64,000 nucleotides of DNA from Pseudophaeomoniella oleicola (taxonomy: Eukaryota; Ascomycota; Eurotiomycetes; Phaeomoniellales; Phaeomoniellaceae), in contig QWDQ01000006.1 in assembly GCA_003868215.1 (NCBI GenBank), positions 124,001 through 188,000 on the forward strand, read 5' to 3'. The notes beneath the pieces are model-generated. The model did not search any database. It saw only the letters and a list, made by a program, of their open reading frames with translations, and was not told where the DNA came from. The first letter of the stretch is position 1. Every line of letters begins with the position of its first letter. Shown in pieces: positions 44,461 to 55,648 of this stretch. The position numbers and the translations under genes are program-made.

Positions 44461-46406
44461 CTACTGGTACCGTCTCCGTTTCCTTTCATCAACCATTAAA
44501 TCTTCTTCGTCTGCTCTCTCAGCTGTATCCGCAGGATTGAGCAGTGAATGGACGTTGCTGGCCATACTTGATCGTCGTGTCGGAGGTGCAGACTGCAGAT
44601 CTGGTCTATTCCACTTCGGTCCCAGTGACCACATGCTCTCAACATTGGGAGTATTCTCAGCAGTCAATGGCGGGCTGGGTTGACGCGAGTCACGCCGCCG
44701 TGGCGCTCCCATTTGATATTGCGCTAGAACATCCCGGACGTGTTGGTCCGCTGAATTAGGGGTACGATTTGGAGACGAGGGCCACTGGGCTGATGAGTTC
44801 CCTGAAGCATACGGGGATTCACCCTGCTGAGGCGGCCACCCATTCACCTGGCGGATGTCGGCAGACGTGTGCCTCCTCGCAAGCGATCCAGGGGGAGATG
44901 TCACATTGGATAGCGGATGTGAGGGTGGCGGAGGGGGTGGCGGAATGGGCGAACGATTGTAGTTAGGTGATGCGTTGGCACCGCCAATTGACCCGAACCG
45001 CCGTGGGGAGATGGATAGGTGAGGCGGCACTGGAGGGCGGATCATTCCTGGGCGGGCTCCTTCATACAACGAGCCTCTTCGACTTTCATCCTGTGGTGCT
45101 TGTCTAGGAGATACAGGAGGGTCCAAAGACATGTTGGAGAAGTGCGGCTGCCTTCCAGACAGGAGTGCTTCATGAGGATTATCTGCTGACCGGAAGAGGT
45201 CCACTTGTCGGGCGATATCGTTCTGCATCGATGCTGCTACACAGAAAATCAGCAATGAGGATTGGGCTCAAGCCGTAAGTGACTTTACCTTCGCGATTGA
45301 TCGGATGTTCTGGGTCCGGTATCATTGAGCGGATGAACTGCACCAGCGAGTTACTCCACTTCTCGGCTTAGCAAATCATTCTCTGAAGGAGGTATAGCTG
45401 GCACTGACCTGGAAGCATTTGTCCATGTTCTCGTTGAGCGATTGAACTCTTTTAGTCATGAGATTATTGGTCTCTTCTGCCCGCGCCAGTCGAGCGTGTA
45501 CCCCATAGAGATTGTGTTCTAGGTGCAATAACCGTGCCTCCGTGGTGTCAGGCATCGGTTCTGCGGGTGTGCCGGGCTGTGAAACGCTCGGCTTATGGCC
45601 AGAAAAGGAGTCACGATGTATTAAAGCATGTCGTGATGCCCTTCGCTTGATCTCTCGTAGTCCGACCAGATCCCCCTTTTTAAAATTACCGTTGCCATGC
45701 TTGAACTCCCACAAAGTCGAGTCGGGTGAGCCTCCATGAAAAACATCGCTCACTGTATCTTCATCAGTACTCGATGCAAGCGATAATACGTATAAGATGC
45801 AAACCTTTATGAAAACCGTACATGTTCAATTGCCGCACAAATGAAGAGATGTTGGTATGCTTGAAGTATTGCCTGCAAATATATCAATAATCGGCTAATT
45901 GTGGTACGTGTGCCAGGAGTACTGACGCAAGGACTTTGGAGAACTCATTAGAAGGAGACATAACGAAGCTGTCGTTGTTGTTGGACCATGATATCAAATG
46001 TTGTATACTCTTATCTTCCAACATGCTTGTTCTGCCGTCAGCGCTATCGCCATCTCACTGTAGGCCTGCACACTCACTTATATAATTTGTGTATGAACGC
46101 TGTCTGGACCACCTTGGGGCCTTGCGCCGCCGCTGCAGCAGCCAGATTTTGATTCGGCGAAGTGTTCTCTCCGTGCGCGATCTCTGCTCCATTGGAAGGA
46201 GTGCCCTGTTCCATTTCCGGGCTACTGTTCGTATGCGGGGGCCCCATCGTTGATGTTGGGGAGGTTATGTCCATCATATCAATTTTGGGTGATTCCGAGG
46301 ATGTTGCGGACGATGGGAGCATTTGTATGTTGGGGGGTTTAGGTGTCGTCTCTGTTCCAGCTGAGAAGGGCGATCGCGTGGACTGTTCGACCATGGTGCT
46401 TATCAT
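44461..46406 (-). CDS. SFL1: HSF-type transcription factor, SFL1-like (six exons)
   Basis: Heat-shock-factor-type DNA-binding regulator; yeast Sfl1 represses flocculation and invasive growth under PKA control. Exons 46406-46078, 46025-45927, 45872-45805, 45752-45409, 45361-45289 and 45236-44461, introns 47-54 nt, give 562 residues. The HSF domain is split over four exons: [77 protein letters not shown]. Then [20 protein letters not shown] and a coiled coil ([17 protein letters not shown]). The C-terminal 260 residues are Pro/Ser-rich, with an LLNPAD segment and terminal RKRRRYQ (probable NLS). The N-terminal 100 residues are low-complexity with polyalanine. The text after the HSF domain favours SFL1 over HSF1 or SKN7. 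Confidence 0.9.
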
Positions 46407-46957
46407 TTCTACCCCGGTCCTATGCAGAATCTCTCAATGTTCTCTTGCGCAGAGCCCTGAAGCAGTGTGCGCCGATTGATTTTGGTTTCCCGCGGACGCC
46501 GTTGGTCGCAAAAAGCCGTGCAAACCTTTTCACTGATGAGACAGTGCCGAGATCAACGGACCTATGTCAACATTGTCACGTTTGAAGCTGCACGCAAAGG
46601 CAAAATGTAGTGATTTTGGAGCCAATTGCCGGGTTGCTGCCAACAGTATGTCTGCGTGCTCGCTGGATAAGGGACCGGATCACTTCGACCTTCGGCAGTA
46701 GAAGAACAGGAAACGCTCAAGTCCGTCAGATTGCCACTGTTGATATGTTTGATGGCACAAGCTGTCTCGTTGGAGGGTCTTGACAAGGAGAAGGTTTAGA
46801 TAGTAATGTTGATCTGTGTATAGTCCAAGGAGGCTAACAACTTGTTCTCGCGAGAAGGAAAAGGGAAATAAGACGACGAGCAGGAAGATCAATTGACAAG
46901 CGGAGCGCACATATCAATTAGGATGCGAGGATGGCCCCAGCTCCGTCGCGAGGAGTA

Positions 46958-47093
46958 AACGATTAAACGATTAGGATTAGGAATTAGGATTAGGATTAGG
47001 ATGATTAGCGATTAGGATGATTAGGATTAACGCAGTATTAGGACTATTAGCATCATTAGCATTATTAGCAGTATTAGCAGTATTAGCATTAGG
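46958..47093. repeat. Degenerate TTAGGA/TTAGCA tandem repeat
   Basis: The stretch is built from ttagga units (for example gattaggattagg, repeated) that drift into ttagcatta/ttagcagta 9-mers. All copies keep the TTAG core in the same orientation. It resembles, but is not, the TTAGGG fungal telomere repeat, and sits about 550 bp upstream of the SFL1 start. Confidence 0.75.
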
Positions 47094-47197
47094 GGAGACT
47101 TCGAAGAGTGGATCAATGGGAAGTGAGAGGGCCGACGGGGCCACTGGGCCTAGAAGGATGTTCGGTTTCTGACTATGGGAGGGAACAAGGGCTAAGC

Positions 47198-47302
47198 GAA
47201 GGGAAGGGAAAGGAAGAGGGAAAGGAAGGGAAGAGAAGGGGAAGAGGCAGGGCAAGGAAGGGTAAGGGCAAGGAGTAGGCAGTAGGCAGTAGGAAGTAGG
47301 AG
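47198..47302. repeat. Purine-rich low-complexity tract
   Basis: About 100 bp composed almost only of G and A on the plus strand (gaagggaaggg-type), ending with four near copies of agtaggc at about 47274-47302. It directly follows the TTAG repeats with a 100-bp spacer. Confidence 0.6.
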
Positions 47303-48440
47303 ACGGCGATCTTGTCCATCAAAGATGCTAAAGTAAGTGCCAGGAATCTGCTTTCTCTTTGTCTGATAGAATAGCTTTACTGTAATACTTATCTCTATCT
47401 ACATACCTACTGAGATATGTACGTTATGGGTCCTCAAGCAAGAGATGTCTGTACCTGTCTCGCTGTACACAATTGATTTTCTTCAGGTTCCCCTTTTCTT
47501 CTGGAAACGCGCATAGTACATATTAATATGACAGCTTTGCGTGGGGAACAAACGGACCATCTCGCCATACTATTACTACTCCCACTCTAACTTACCACAT
47601 GTCCGCAGAAGAGTGATGATCAAGTCTCCTAATGAGGAATGATCTCTAACGATTCGTACTAAATCAATGGTAAGAGGCTGGCACCTATGGCGGCAAGAAG
47701 CAGTCCCGACACAGAGAGAAGCTCCTCACAGCTGCAGGGACGAACTTCGCATGATACGGAGTCCCGTCGCCAGGCAGATATAGATGTCAATTACAGGGAT
47801 AGGCCATTGTAAGATAATTACTGTCGATGGTGAGATGGGCTGATGGGCCATAAAGTGCCGAGAAAACACCCTGTGGCTTTTGCGATGCCCATGATGATTG
47901 ATTGGAAACCGAGTGAGGATCCATGTCCCTACAGGATGGACTAGCAACCATCGTACTAAAACGCAGTAATGAGAATGGCTAAATGGCTCGATGGCTATGC
48001 TAAGACCGGCACAACATGCCGTGCCGAGTCGAGTCAGGGAAACTTATCTGACGCCCCGATATCGAAACCTACCAATGGCCAGACCGTCGAGCCGTTGATA
48101 ATAAGGCGGAGGTTTCACGATGCCCCAGTAGCTTCAGGGCTCTGCTGCCGTTATCTTCGTGTGCCATCCTCGCACTTCTGCGTAATCAGTCATCGATCCT
48201 GGGTCGACGGGAACTTCCCGTGCTACTTCTTCTGTTATACTTCTTTTGATCTTCGACATCACACGATCACTGCTCTGGAATTCGGATTCCGTCGAACAAG
48301 GATAGTTCTTGAACTTCCCCGTGATCTATACATATCCAGATAAGAACATGGACAAATGCAGGAGGCAATGTTTAGACTGAATTTGACATCCATGTGTAGT
48401 GGTTCCATGCTAGCGGAAACGATGCTCCTGTAGAGAGAGC

Positions 48441-48993
48441 GTACGTAGTACATAATAAACATTGAGATGAGAAGAAGAAGAAGACTGGATCTAGGATATC
48501 TGAAACCTAGGTCAAATCTATGTACTACGTAGTACTATAGATACGTACACCTGATCTAGACAGCATACAATCGCATAGCTCCAGGAGAGTTTTGCAGAAA
48601 TGACAGTGTATAGTCCAATCGAACAGATTCTGTCGTCGGATATGCATGATTAATAGAAACACATATTGCCCCTGAATAGATTGTTGCTTGCTGACCACAT
48701 GTAGTGCTCCCATCTACCATACAATGCGTACTGTGATGATGGTGGAAAGATACCTTCGAAAGCATCGATGCAGATGGGAAATACGAAATACGATTGAGCT
48801 ATGGAAACACCATAGTAAATCAGCACAGCATCTCTATTATCTACGTAGTACTTCGTTAGAAGCTGGAGAAGCGAAAGTCTACCTTGCCTTAGTTTAATAT
48901 CTTCGGTGGTCTCTGCTTCTATGTACTACGTAGTAATAATTAATAACGAGCCAGCGGACAGTATTAACAAAACCCTAAGCTAAGGTACTACGT
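48441..48993. repeat. Cluster of TACTACGTAGTA palindromes
   Basis: Five copies or partial copies of the palindrome lie at about 48442, 48523, 48840, 48924 and 48987. Two are embedded in an identical 18-mer, tctatgtactacgtagta, at 48517-48534 and 48918-48935; the 48442 copy carries the same flank in the opposite orientation. The motif also occurs at 4761 and near 10590. Confidence 0.65.
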
Positions 48994-49215
48994 TATGAAC
49001 GGCTGTCCCCTTAAAAGCGCGTCGCGTAGAGACGAGACGCGTCCGCGCGTTTCCCACATCGAGCCTGAGGTCTATCAACGTACCATATCATATCGCCGAC
49101 GATATCACGTAGGTTCACTTCATGCAGACATTTGATTAAACTGTGCGCAGGTATTGCGCTTCGATCACGACAAATAATGAGACCCTAGAATCCTGCAAAA
49201 TCATTGGAACGAGCT

Positions 49216-52200
49216 ATGGAGGAGGAGAACCCCTGGCAGGCGGCGCAGACTGTTGATCCGGAGGTCAGGGCATACGTCTACAGCCTAGTCACAGCGGTAA
49301 GCTTCAATCTTCATATGGCCAGATGGCGTTCTGACATATAGTAGCTTGGTGGTACCGGCACAGACGAAGACGGCAAATATGTCTTGGGTGACGATGCATT
49401 GGCTTGTCTACGCGATCTCAAAAGGTGGCTAAAACTGTATGATGAAAAGACCAACCGACTGGATGTCGCGCGATGTCTGGCGGAAGCAAATCTGGTAAAT
49501 GGAGACATCCTGCCAATTCTATCTTCATGGCCTGAAGATGCGACCAACAACCGAGTAAAGGCACGCATCGCTTTGGCTGCATTGGAGCTTCTAGTTCCTC
49601 TAACATGGCCACTGGAAACGGGTGCGGCTATGACAGTCAATCACCATAGACATGCACCCTATATTCAGCAGGCTCAGCTGCTGTACAAAGCAGGGATTCT
49701 TGGCCATGATACGACAAGCGTTTTGAGAACAATTGTGCGAATTGGACTGCCGTCCATCGCTATCCCGAGATCAGAACGTACGCAACGTGATGAAGGCATC
49801 ATAAAGCTTATGCTTTATTTTTTTCGAAACATCACTGCAATCGATATTGTCCCAAATCTCCCTCACCAAGGTCTCGAAAATGAAGTATCACGATCAGCAA
49901 CAATCGAAGCTTTCCGCTTTCAGGACGTGTTTGCTCTGCTATTAACGCTTTGTTCTAACATGGGGGAAGATTTCGATCAGCAAGATGTCATCATATTAGA
50001 TATACTATTTCATTTGACGAAGGGGATTGATCCCAGCAAGCTTTTCGCGAGCGAAGACCAACGGAAGACCGAGAAAACCACCGAGTTGAAGGATGTCTTA
50101 AGCAAGGAGAGGTCAATGCAAAGAGACTATGCAAAGATTGCTCCTTCTAGGCACGGTCGCTTTGGCACGATGATCTGGGTGAAGAGAGACGACAGATTAT
50201 CCGCGGTCTCCGGGCAGGACAATCTTCGAAATGGTCAAAACACCCTTTTGAAGATGGATAAATCTAAAAAGTTCAACAAGCCGCACCAAAAATTGAAAGA
50301 TGAGGACCATACTATCTATGATTTCGATAAGCCCACGCGCCTCACCAAAGATGCGAGCGAGTCTCTACGCATGTTCACTGAAGAGTTCTTGGATTCTGGT
50401 TTCAACCCTCTCTTCGTACACCTGCGGAAAGCAATTGCCCGCGAAGCGGATCGAGTTCAGGACATCAACATTAGGCAGTACTTCTACGTTGTCGCTTGGT
50501 TTCTCAAAGTTGAGCAGGCCCGACGCGATTACCAAAAGAAGGCCCACGAGAGGAGTAGAGTCGGGACAGAATTTGAAGTTGACAATTACTCCCTGGTAGC
50601 CGGCGTTCTCGATCAAGAGACATTTATTCTTTTGAATCGCATCATGCAACAGAGCACGGACAACAAGGAGTGGCAGGATCTGAATGCCACCATGCGATGC
50701 TTCACCCAAATCTTGCTCACAATCCAGGAAATGGCGCAATCTCCTCTGGAGGAGGACCAAGAAATTGCAGAGAATATTCAAAACCGCATATTCTATGAGG
50801 AGACAACTCATGACCGCGTTGTAGCCATCTTGAAGGGATACAAGGATCAGGGTTTTGGGTATCTTGACGCTTGCACAGAACTTTCTCATGTTTTCCTGAG
50901 GATGCTGGAACGTTACTCGAAAGAAAATGTTGATCTACAAATCCGTTCGCGACGCCGGGCACGTAGAAGGAAAGAGGCCAGGCAGCGTACTGGCAATGAC
51001 GAAGAACCTGATGATGATGAGCAATCTCAAAATGGGGATACAGTGGACGCAGCTCAGGTATCGCGCGAGAGGAAGTTCGACTTCGGGCGGTTTGCAGGAA
51101 AGTTTACAGTACAAACGGCCGTGGACACATTCTTCGCCTTACTCAGATATTATCGTGACCTTTCTGTTGAACAACTCAAGCGAGCGCATCGATTCTTCTA
51201 CCGTGTCGCATTCAAACAAGAGCTTGCGGTCTTATTATATAGGGTCGATATCATCGCGCTCTTTCACAAAATGATCAAAGGCCCGGAGGGCCTAGATCCT
51301 GCCAACAAGATGTACAAGGATTGGGAAGAATTGATCCGCCAAACCCTCAAGAAGATGTTCAAGAAGCTCCATGAAAGACCTGAGCTGGTTACAGAGCTCC
51401 TTTTCAGCAAGATCAATGCAAGTCTACATTACCTAGAATTCGGTCATGAGAAGCAGACAAGTCATACTTCTCGAACGACAACCGAGCTTGAGGTCAAGGG
51501 TATCAACAGATCCCTGGATGAAAAGATCGGTATTGTCGTATCAGTTCTAAATGCCAATAAAAAGATGCACTTCGTATCATGGGTGAGGCGCAGTCTTGAA
51601 TTGGTAATCAGCGAACGTCGAAGCTGGGCTGGAGAAGATGCTGCCCGCAAGGAAATGGCAAAGGCCGCCACCGAGAATACTGGAACCGTGAACATTGAAG
51701 CGCAGGAAAGTGTGGTGACTCCGCCTTCATTCGGTAAGTGATTTGTGAGATGTTGATAGAGGTTACTTGCTGATCGTGCAAACAGAGGTAAAACCTCGTG
51801 ACGACTCCGACATCATCGAGATGAACCGCAATGCCAAGCTGAGGCTGCTCATGACCCTAGTTGGAATGGGGAAGTCGGAAAGAATTAACGGCATGGCCTG
51901 GTCATTTCCTTCGTCCTTGTCGGCTGAGCATCTGGTCTCCACAGCATCAATACTCGAAAAGCATATCCACGATCCTCAGGCTGAGTTTGATGGCTATGAT
52001 CCTTCAGAACTTCTCAGACGAGCTACAGTGGTTGAGCATACGGAATACGACAGATTGCCAGGGTTCATCGACGACGATTCCGAAGGTTCCGACGCTGTCG
52101 AAGAGTTCTTATTCCCTGATAATATAAAGACGCGGACCCCACGTGATGGATTGGAAGAACTGAAGAAGCGCCGCCTAACCAGGAAGCGGAGGGCTAGTCC

Positions 52201-52807
52201 TGCAGACGAGTCAATTCTCGAAGAACGTAAGAAGACTCGTGAAGAGGCAGCGCTCGCGAGGCGGCGAGCCATTAAGAGCGAATTGTACATTCACTCGAGT
52301 GACGAAGAATCGGATGAAGAGAAGGACCGGGTCTTCTTCGAACAGGAGGAAATACGAAGACAAAAGCAAGCCCAGAATGTACTCAAAGCATTGGTGACAG
52401 GGCAGCAGAATGTGGATCCCAAACAACGCAAATCATCAAAGAAATCTCCAAAGACGAAGAGAAGGAAGACAAACCATCCAAGGGAAAATGAAGATGATCT
52501 GCACAGTGATGGCAGTGACGGCAGTGATAGCAGTGATAGCAGTGTGAACGCAACAGAAACTGACATGGAGGGATCAGATTCCGGCCAGGATATCACGAAA
52601 GAGACGCCGATATCTTCCCAGGTTCAAGAGTCCGATGACGGTCTAAGATCTCAGAGCAAACTTCGGTCCGAAAGCCCATTGCTGCAAGTGACTCCAAAAG
52701 CACAGCCAAGGGATGGCAATACAGAAAATAGTGATGACGACGAGATGATTAGAACAGCGCGGAGGAGAGTACGCGCCGGGTTCATTATTGACAGTGATGA
52801 GGAGTAA
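49216..52807 (+). CDS. TOF1: Replication fork protection factor TOF1/Swi1 (Timeless family), three exons
   Basis: Forms the Tof1-Csm3 complex that travels with the replisome and mediates fork pausing and S-phase checkpoint signalling. Exons 49216-49296, 49345-51733 and 51786-52807 (introns 48 and 52 nt) give 1,163 residues. The N-terminal Timeless domain starts with VYSLVTA/LGGTGTDEDGKYVLGDDALA, then LRDLKRWLKLYDEK, LPILSSWPED and LELLVPLTWPLE. The middle has KFDFGRFAGKFTVQTAVDTF, FALLRYYRDL and a Timeless-C-like region. After intron 2, the C-terminal 340 residues are acidic and Ser-rich with basic patches (RKRRAS, KRRKTNHP) and end in IRTARRRVRAGFIIDSDEE, a conserved tail of the family. Length fits fungal Tof1. 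The small first exon is required for the conserved start. Confidence 0.94.
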
Positions 52808-53234
52808 TTTACTACAGCATCATATTTGAATTTACTGAAAATCACAGCGAGGCGCCCGGTTGGAAAAGACAGGAGGACATGTTCGTACTGCAGATGAGGC
52901 TAGGGATTTTAGTCTCAGGGGGGCCGTTTGCAACGACTTCAAGCCCTTCCTGTTGTTGAAAATCAGAAGGAATTGACCGAGACTTTGAACTGGGCATGGT
53001 CAATCGACATTTATGATGCCTCGAACTCTTGCAAGTATGTGTAGATTAGGCCTTGTAGTTGTTCCATGTTGTAGAAGCCCTGACTGGAAGGTGCGAGCTG
53101 CTAGAAGTATACGCGCCTGTTTCCTCCAGTGCAAGCATGTACTTGTGACAAAACCACCAACCATAGCATTACCTACCATGCATGTAATTATCTTCGGTTG
53201 GCATGCGTGTATGTCAAATGTCGATTGAACACAA
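52808..53234. other. Intergenic region
   Basis: About 430 bp between TOF1 and the next gene on the same strand. No feature seen. Confidence 0.5.
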
Positions 53235-55055
53235 ATGGATACAACGACAGACGTGTCCCATCGTCCGCACACAAAGCGTCCTCATTCTTCTATCCCACGA
53301 CCGAGTTCCGGTACCACAAGACGAACGACTTCTTCTGTGCTAAACAGTTATGGAGATACGGTTGTGAAGCCAGAGATTGCGACAGCCACAGCTCCTCGAG
53401 ATGCCTCTTACAGATTTCCTCGACCCGATTCCTCACGCCTTGACAATGCACAGAGCCAACGTCAAAGTTCCTTCGGTGTCCATGGGCAGCTTCCTTTACG
53501 GGGACCCCGGCAGCGACCATTATCAACATCCAGTCCAAAAGACAGGCCACTCCAACCAACACCGCTGTCATTCAACACTCGCTTGCCAAGAGCCAGGACG
53601 ACTCCCACACTTGCGAGCAAAGTGCCACCGGAACCACAGAGACAGCTCTTACGACCTATTGGCCCACCAGTGCCACGAAGTCAGACATTGCACAATCTCA
53701 CACGCTTCCCTGCAACCGTGGCTCGTCGTCCTGAACATGAAGCGAGCAACTCAGGCCAGATCGTAAGTTTCTCATTTACTTCTGTCACTCGGATTTCCTT
53801 TCCTTTGCAGGCAGAAATGTGGACAAGGTGATTCTGACTCTCCACCATAGTCTACGAGAACCAAAACGAAGGGCGACATATGCCTTGTACCTCGTTTCGA
53901 AGGTCGAGGTCACAGTGCTCAGCAGCAGTCCGATCGACGAAGTCCAGAAACCATTACCGAATCTAGATTCCCACGGCCATTGAAGTCAATCTCTCGAAGG
54001 CCTTCGATCACAAATGAACTTCCGTCAAATCGAGTTTGGTCGACGGGTCTGTCCCTCTCCCAGGCTCGAATGCGAGTCAGAGCTTCCCTAAGCTCCTCTG
54101 CGTCAATGCCTTCTATCGCTTTCGGGGTGTCTCATCATAATGTGCTGGACACAGGTGACGATGACCCTGCTATTGTAAGTTGCTGGCCAAATCGAGGAGT
54201 TTTCTTTGAGAACTTACAGTATCACAGGTTAGAAATGCCGTTCCATATCAGTATTGGCTAGGAAGATATTCTCGGTGTCTCGACAAATATCGCCAACTAG
54301 ACGTTCCCGCAATCGATACAAATGGTCCCAACGAGACTTTTGAGGATACTCAACGTATACAACGAGCACTGGAGGAACTAGAAACATATTGCGTGACGGT
54401 AGATGCACAGAGAAGTTTCAACGATTTCAAGAGGAAGTTATCTGCTGTCGGGAAGAGTCAAAGGGGAGATTCCAGTCGTTCGGGACCGTGGCCACGGCCC
54501 AAAGACATCCGTGATACGATCATTGCCGCTCGATTAGGGCCAAGACATGCCCGCCATCCGTCCTTCTCGAAATTGACATTGCCATCCATCATGACTGGAC
54601 CAATTGCATACCCCACTCTCGGTAAGCCTATGTCAACAACAGTAGCAATGCCCCGATCTAAGACGATGGAAAGCATCAAATCCGTGGGCCACAGTCTTCG
54701 GCGAGCTACCATCTTTAGTAATGAAGACAGTACATCTTCTGACTCATCAATAAAGGACGACATTGCTCCACTTCCCCCTATTGATTATAGACTACGGAGG
54801 CGTCAATCAGGCTTCTCCTCTACCCGCAAGACATCAGGCACAAGCACAGCTAGCTCGTCACAGAGAAAGAGCAGTGCTGATGTCTTCAAGCGGATTGTCG
54901 CCGATGGTGCTTCCAAGGTGTGGAAGTTCGGGCGGTCCCTGGGCGGCGGAAATAGCACCAGCACAAATGCCGACGAAGCTGAATGGGGACTGAGTGATGG
55001 AAGTTGCGAAGAGTTTATGACCGAGGAGGATTGTTTGGTGGGGATTGCGAAGTGA
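53235..55055 (+). CDS. Uncharacterised, mostly disordered fungal protein with YWLGRY segment (three exons)
   Basis: Not assignable to a known function. Exons 53235-53762, 53851-54174 and 54228-55055 (introns 88 and 53 nt) join in phase 0 to 559 residues. The first 280 residues are Ser/Arg/Pro-rich. Just after intron 2 an ordered stretch begins: VRNAVPYQYWLGRYSRCLDK, then ALEELETYCVTVDAQRSFND and FKRKLSAVG. This YWLGR helix block occurs in several poorly studied Pezizomycotina proteins. The C-terminus is again Ser-rich and ends VWKFGRSLGGGN..EEDCLVGIAK. Whether intron 1 is 88 nt or ends earlier (a TTTGCAG at about 53812) is uncertain; only the longer form keeps the frame without a 17-nt exon. 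Confidence 0.65.
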
Positions 55056-55648
55056 GAAATAACAATGAGGTGTGTATTGATAGAGATTGAGAGATGGGTT
55101 GGAGAGGAGTATCGAGTTATACAAGGGGTGTATTAGATTGCTGAGAGGATGAGGGGTAAAAGGTATGATAGTGAAGAATTCTTTTGGCTGGATCAGTGTG
55201 GCAGCACACAGACGGAGGAGAAGGACGTCAAGATTATGAAGAATCGATGAAGCTGTGTAGCTAACAGCTTGATGGTGATTTGATAAAAATACCTACCTAT
55301 AAATATGCACCTACCTTAGGTACCTGTCTATGACCGACCCTTCATGAAGAAGCTCAAAATACACAGTCCTGTAGCCTTTTTTAAAAAATCGTTGTTCCAT
55401 TTCTCAACAAATTCCCTGCGCCATTATCCTGTTTGGAAAAAGGTATTGCATTTTGAAGATGTAGTTCGATCGTGATTTGATTCAGAAATATTAGAAATGC
55501 TTGCTGTTGCTATTTTCAGCTGTCTTTTTTTCTTTTTCTTTTTTTTGTAAAGATAGCGTTCGTTCTTTCTTCTATTGATTTTGGTGAAAAAGTTGGTGTA
55601 AGTTTGAAGTTGTTATATCATTCGACAGGGAGCCTGCCTATCAATCAA
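55056..55648. other. Convergent intergenic region
   Basis: About 590 bp of 3' flanks, AT-rich, with poly-T/pyrimidine runs near 55525-55550 and a taggtacct motif near 55318. No gene seen. Confidence 0.5.

Larger units (their letters stand above)
46407..49215. promoter_or_regulatory. 2.8-kb divergent intergenic region between SFL1 and TOF1
   Basis: The longest gene-free stretch. From the SFL1 side it holds about 550 bp of leader-like sequence, degenerate TTAG-based repeats (46958-47093), a purine-rich tract (about 47198-47302), and on the TOF1 side a cluster of TACTACGTAGTA palindromes (48441-48993). Small frames (47726-47947, 47969-48343 and others) lack domains and splice partners. A long promoter is expected for a morphogenesis regulator such as SFL1, but any regulatory role is inferred. 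Confidence 0.55.

Noticed and set aside
46958-47093. Chromosome-end telomere
   Set aside because: Units are TTAGGA/TTAGCA rather than TTAGGG, the tract is short and degenerate, and genes continue on both sides.
47969-48343. 124-codon plus-strand frame with ATG in the SFL1-TOF1 gap
   Set aside because: No recognisable domain, no splice partners, Arg/Cys/Ser-rich random-looking text.
48517-48935. Miniature transposon bounded by the 18-bp repeats
   Set aside because: The two 18-mers are direct rather than clearly inverted terminal repeats, no target-site duplication is evident, and no second copy of the interior is in the window.
50365-50889. 174-codon minus-strand frame
   Set aside because: Antisense shadow of the TOF1 coding region.
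53812-53831. 17-nt exon between two short introns in the 53.2-55.1 kb gene
   Set aside because: It would need a following intron of only about 23 nt; a single 88-nt intron keeps the frame.
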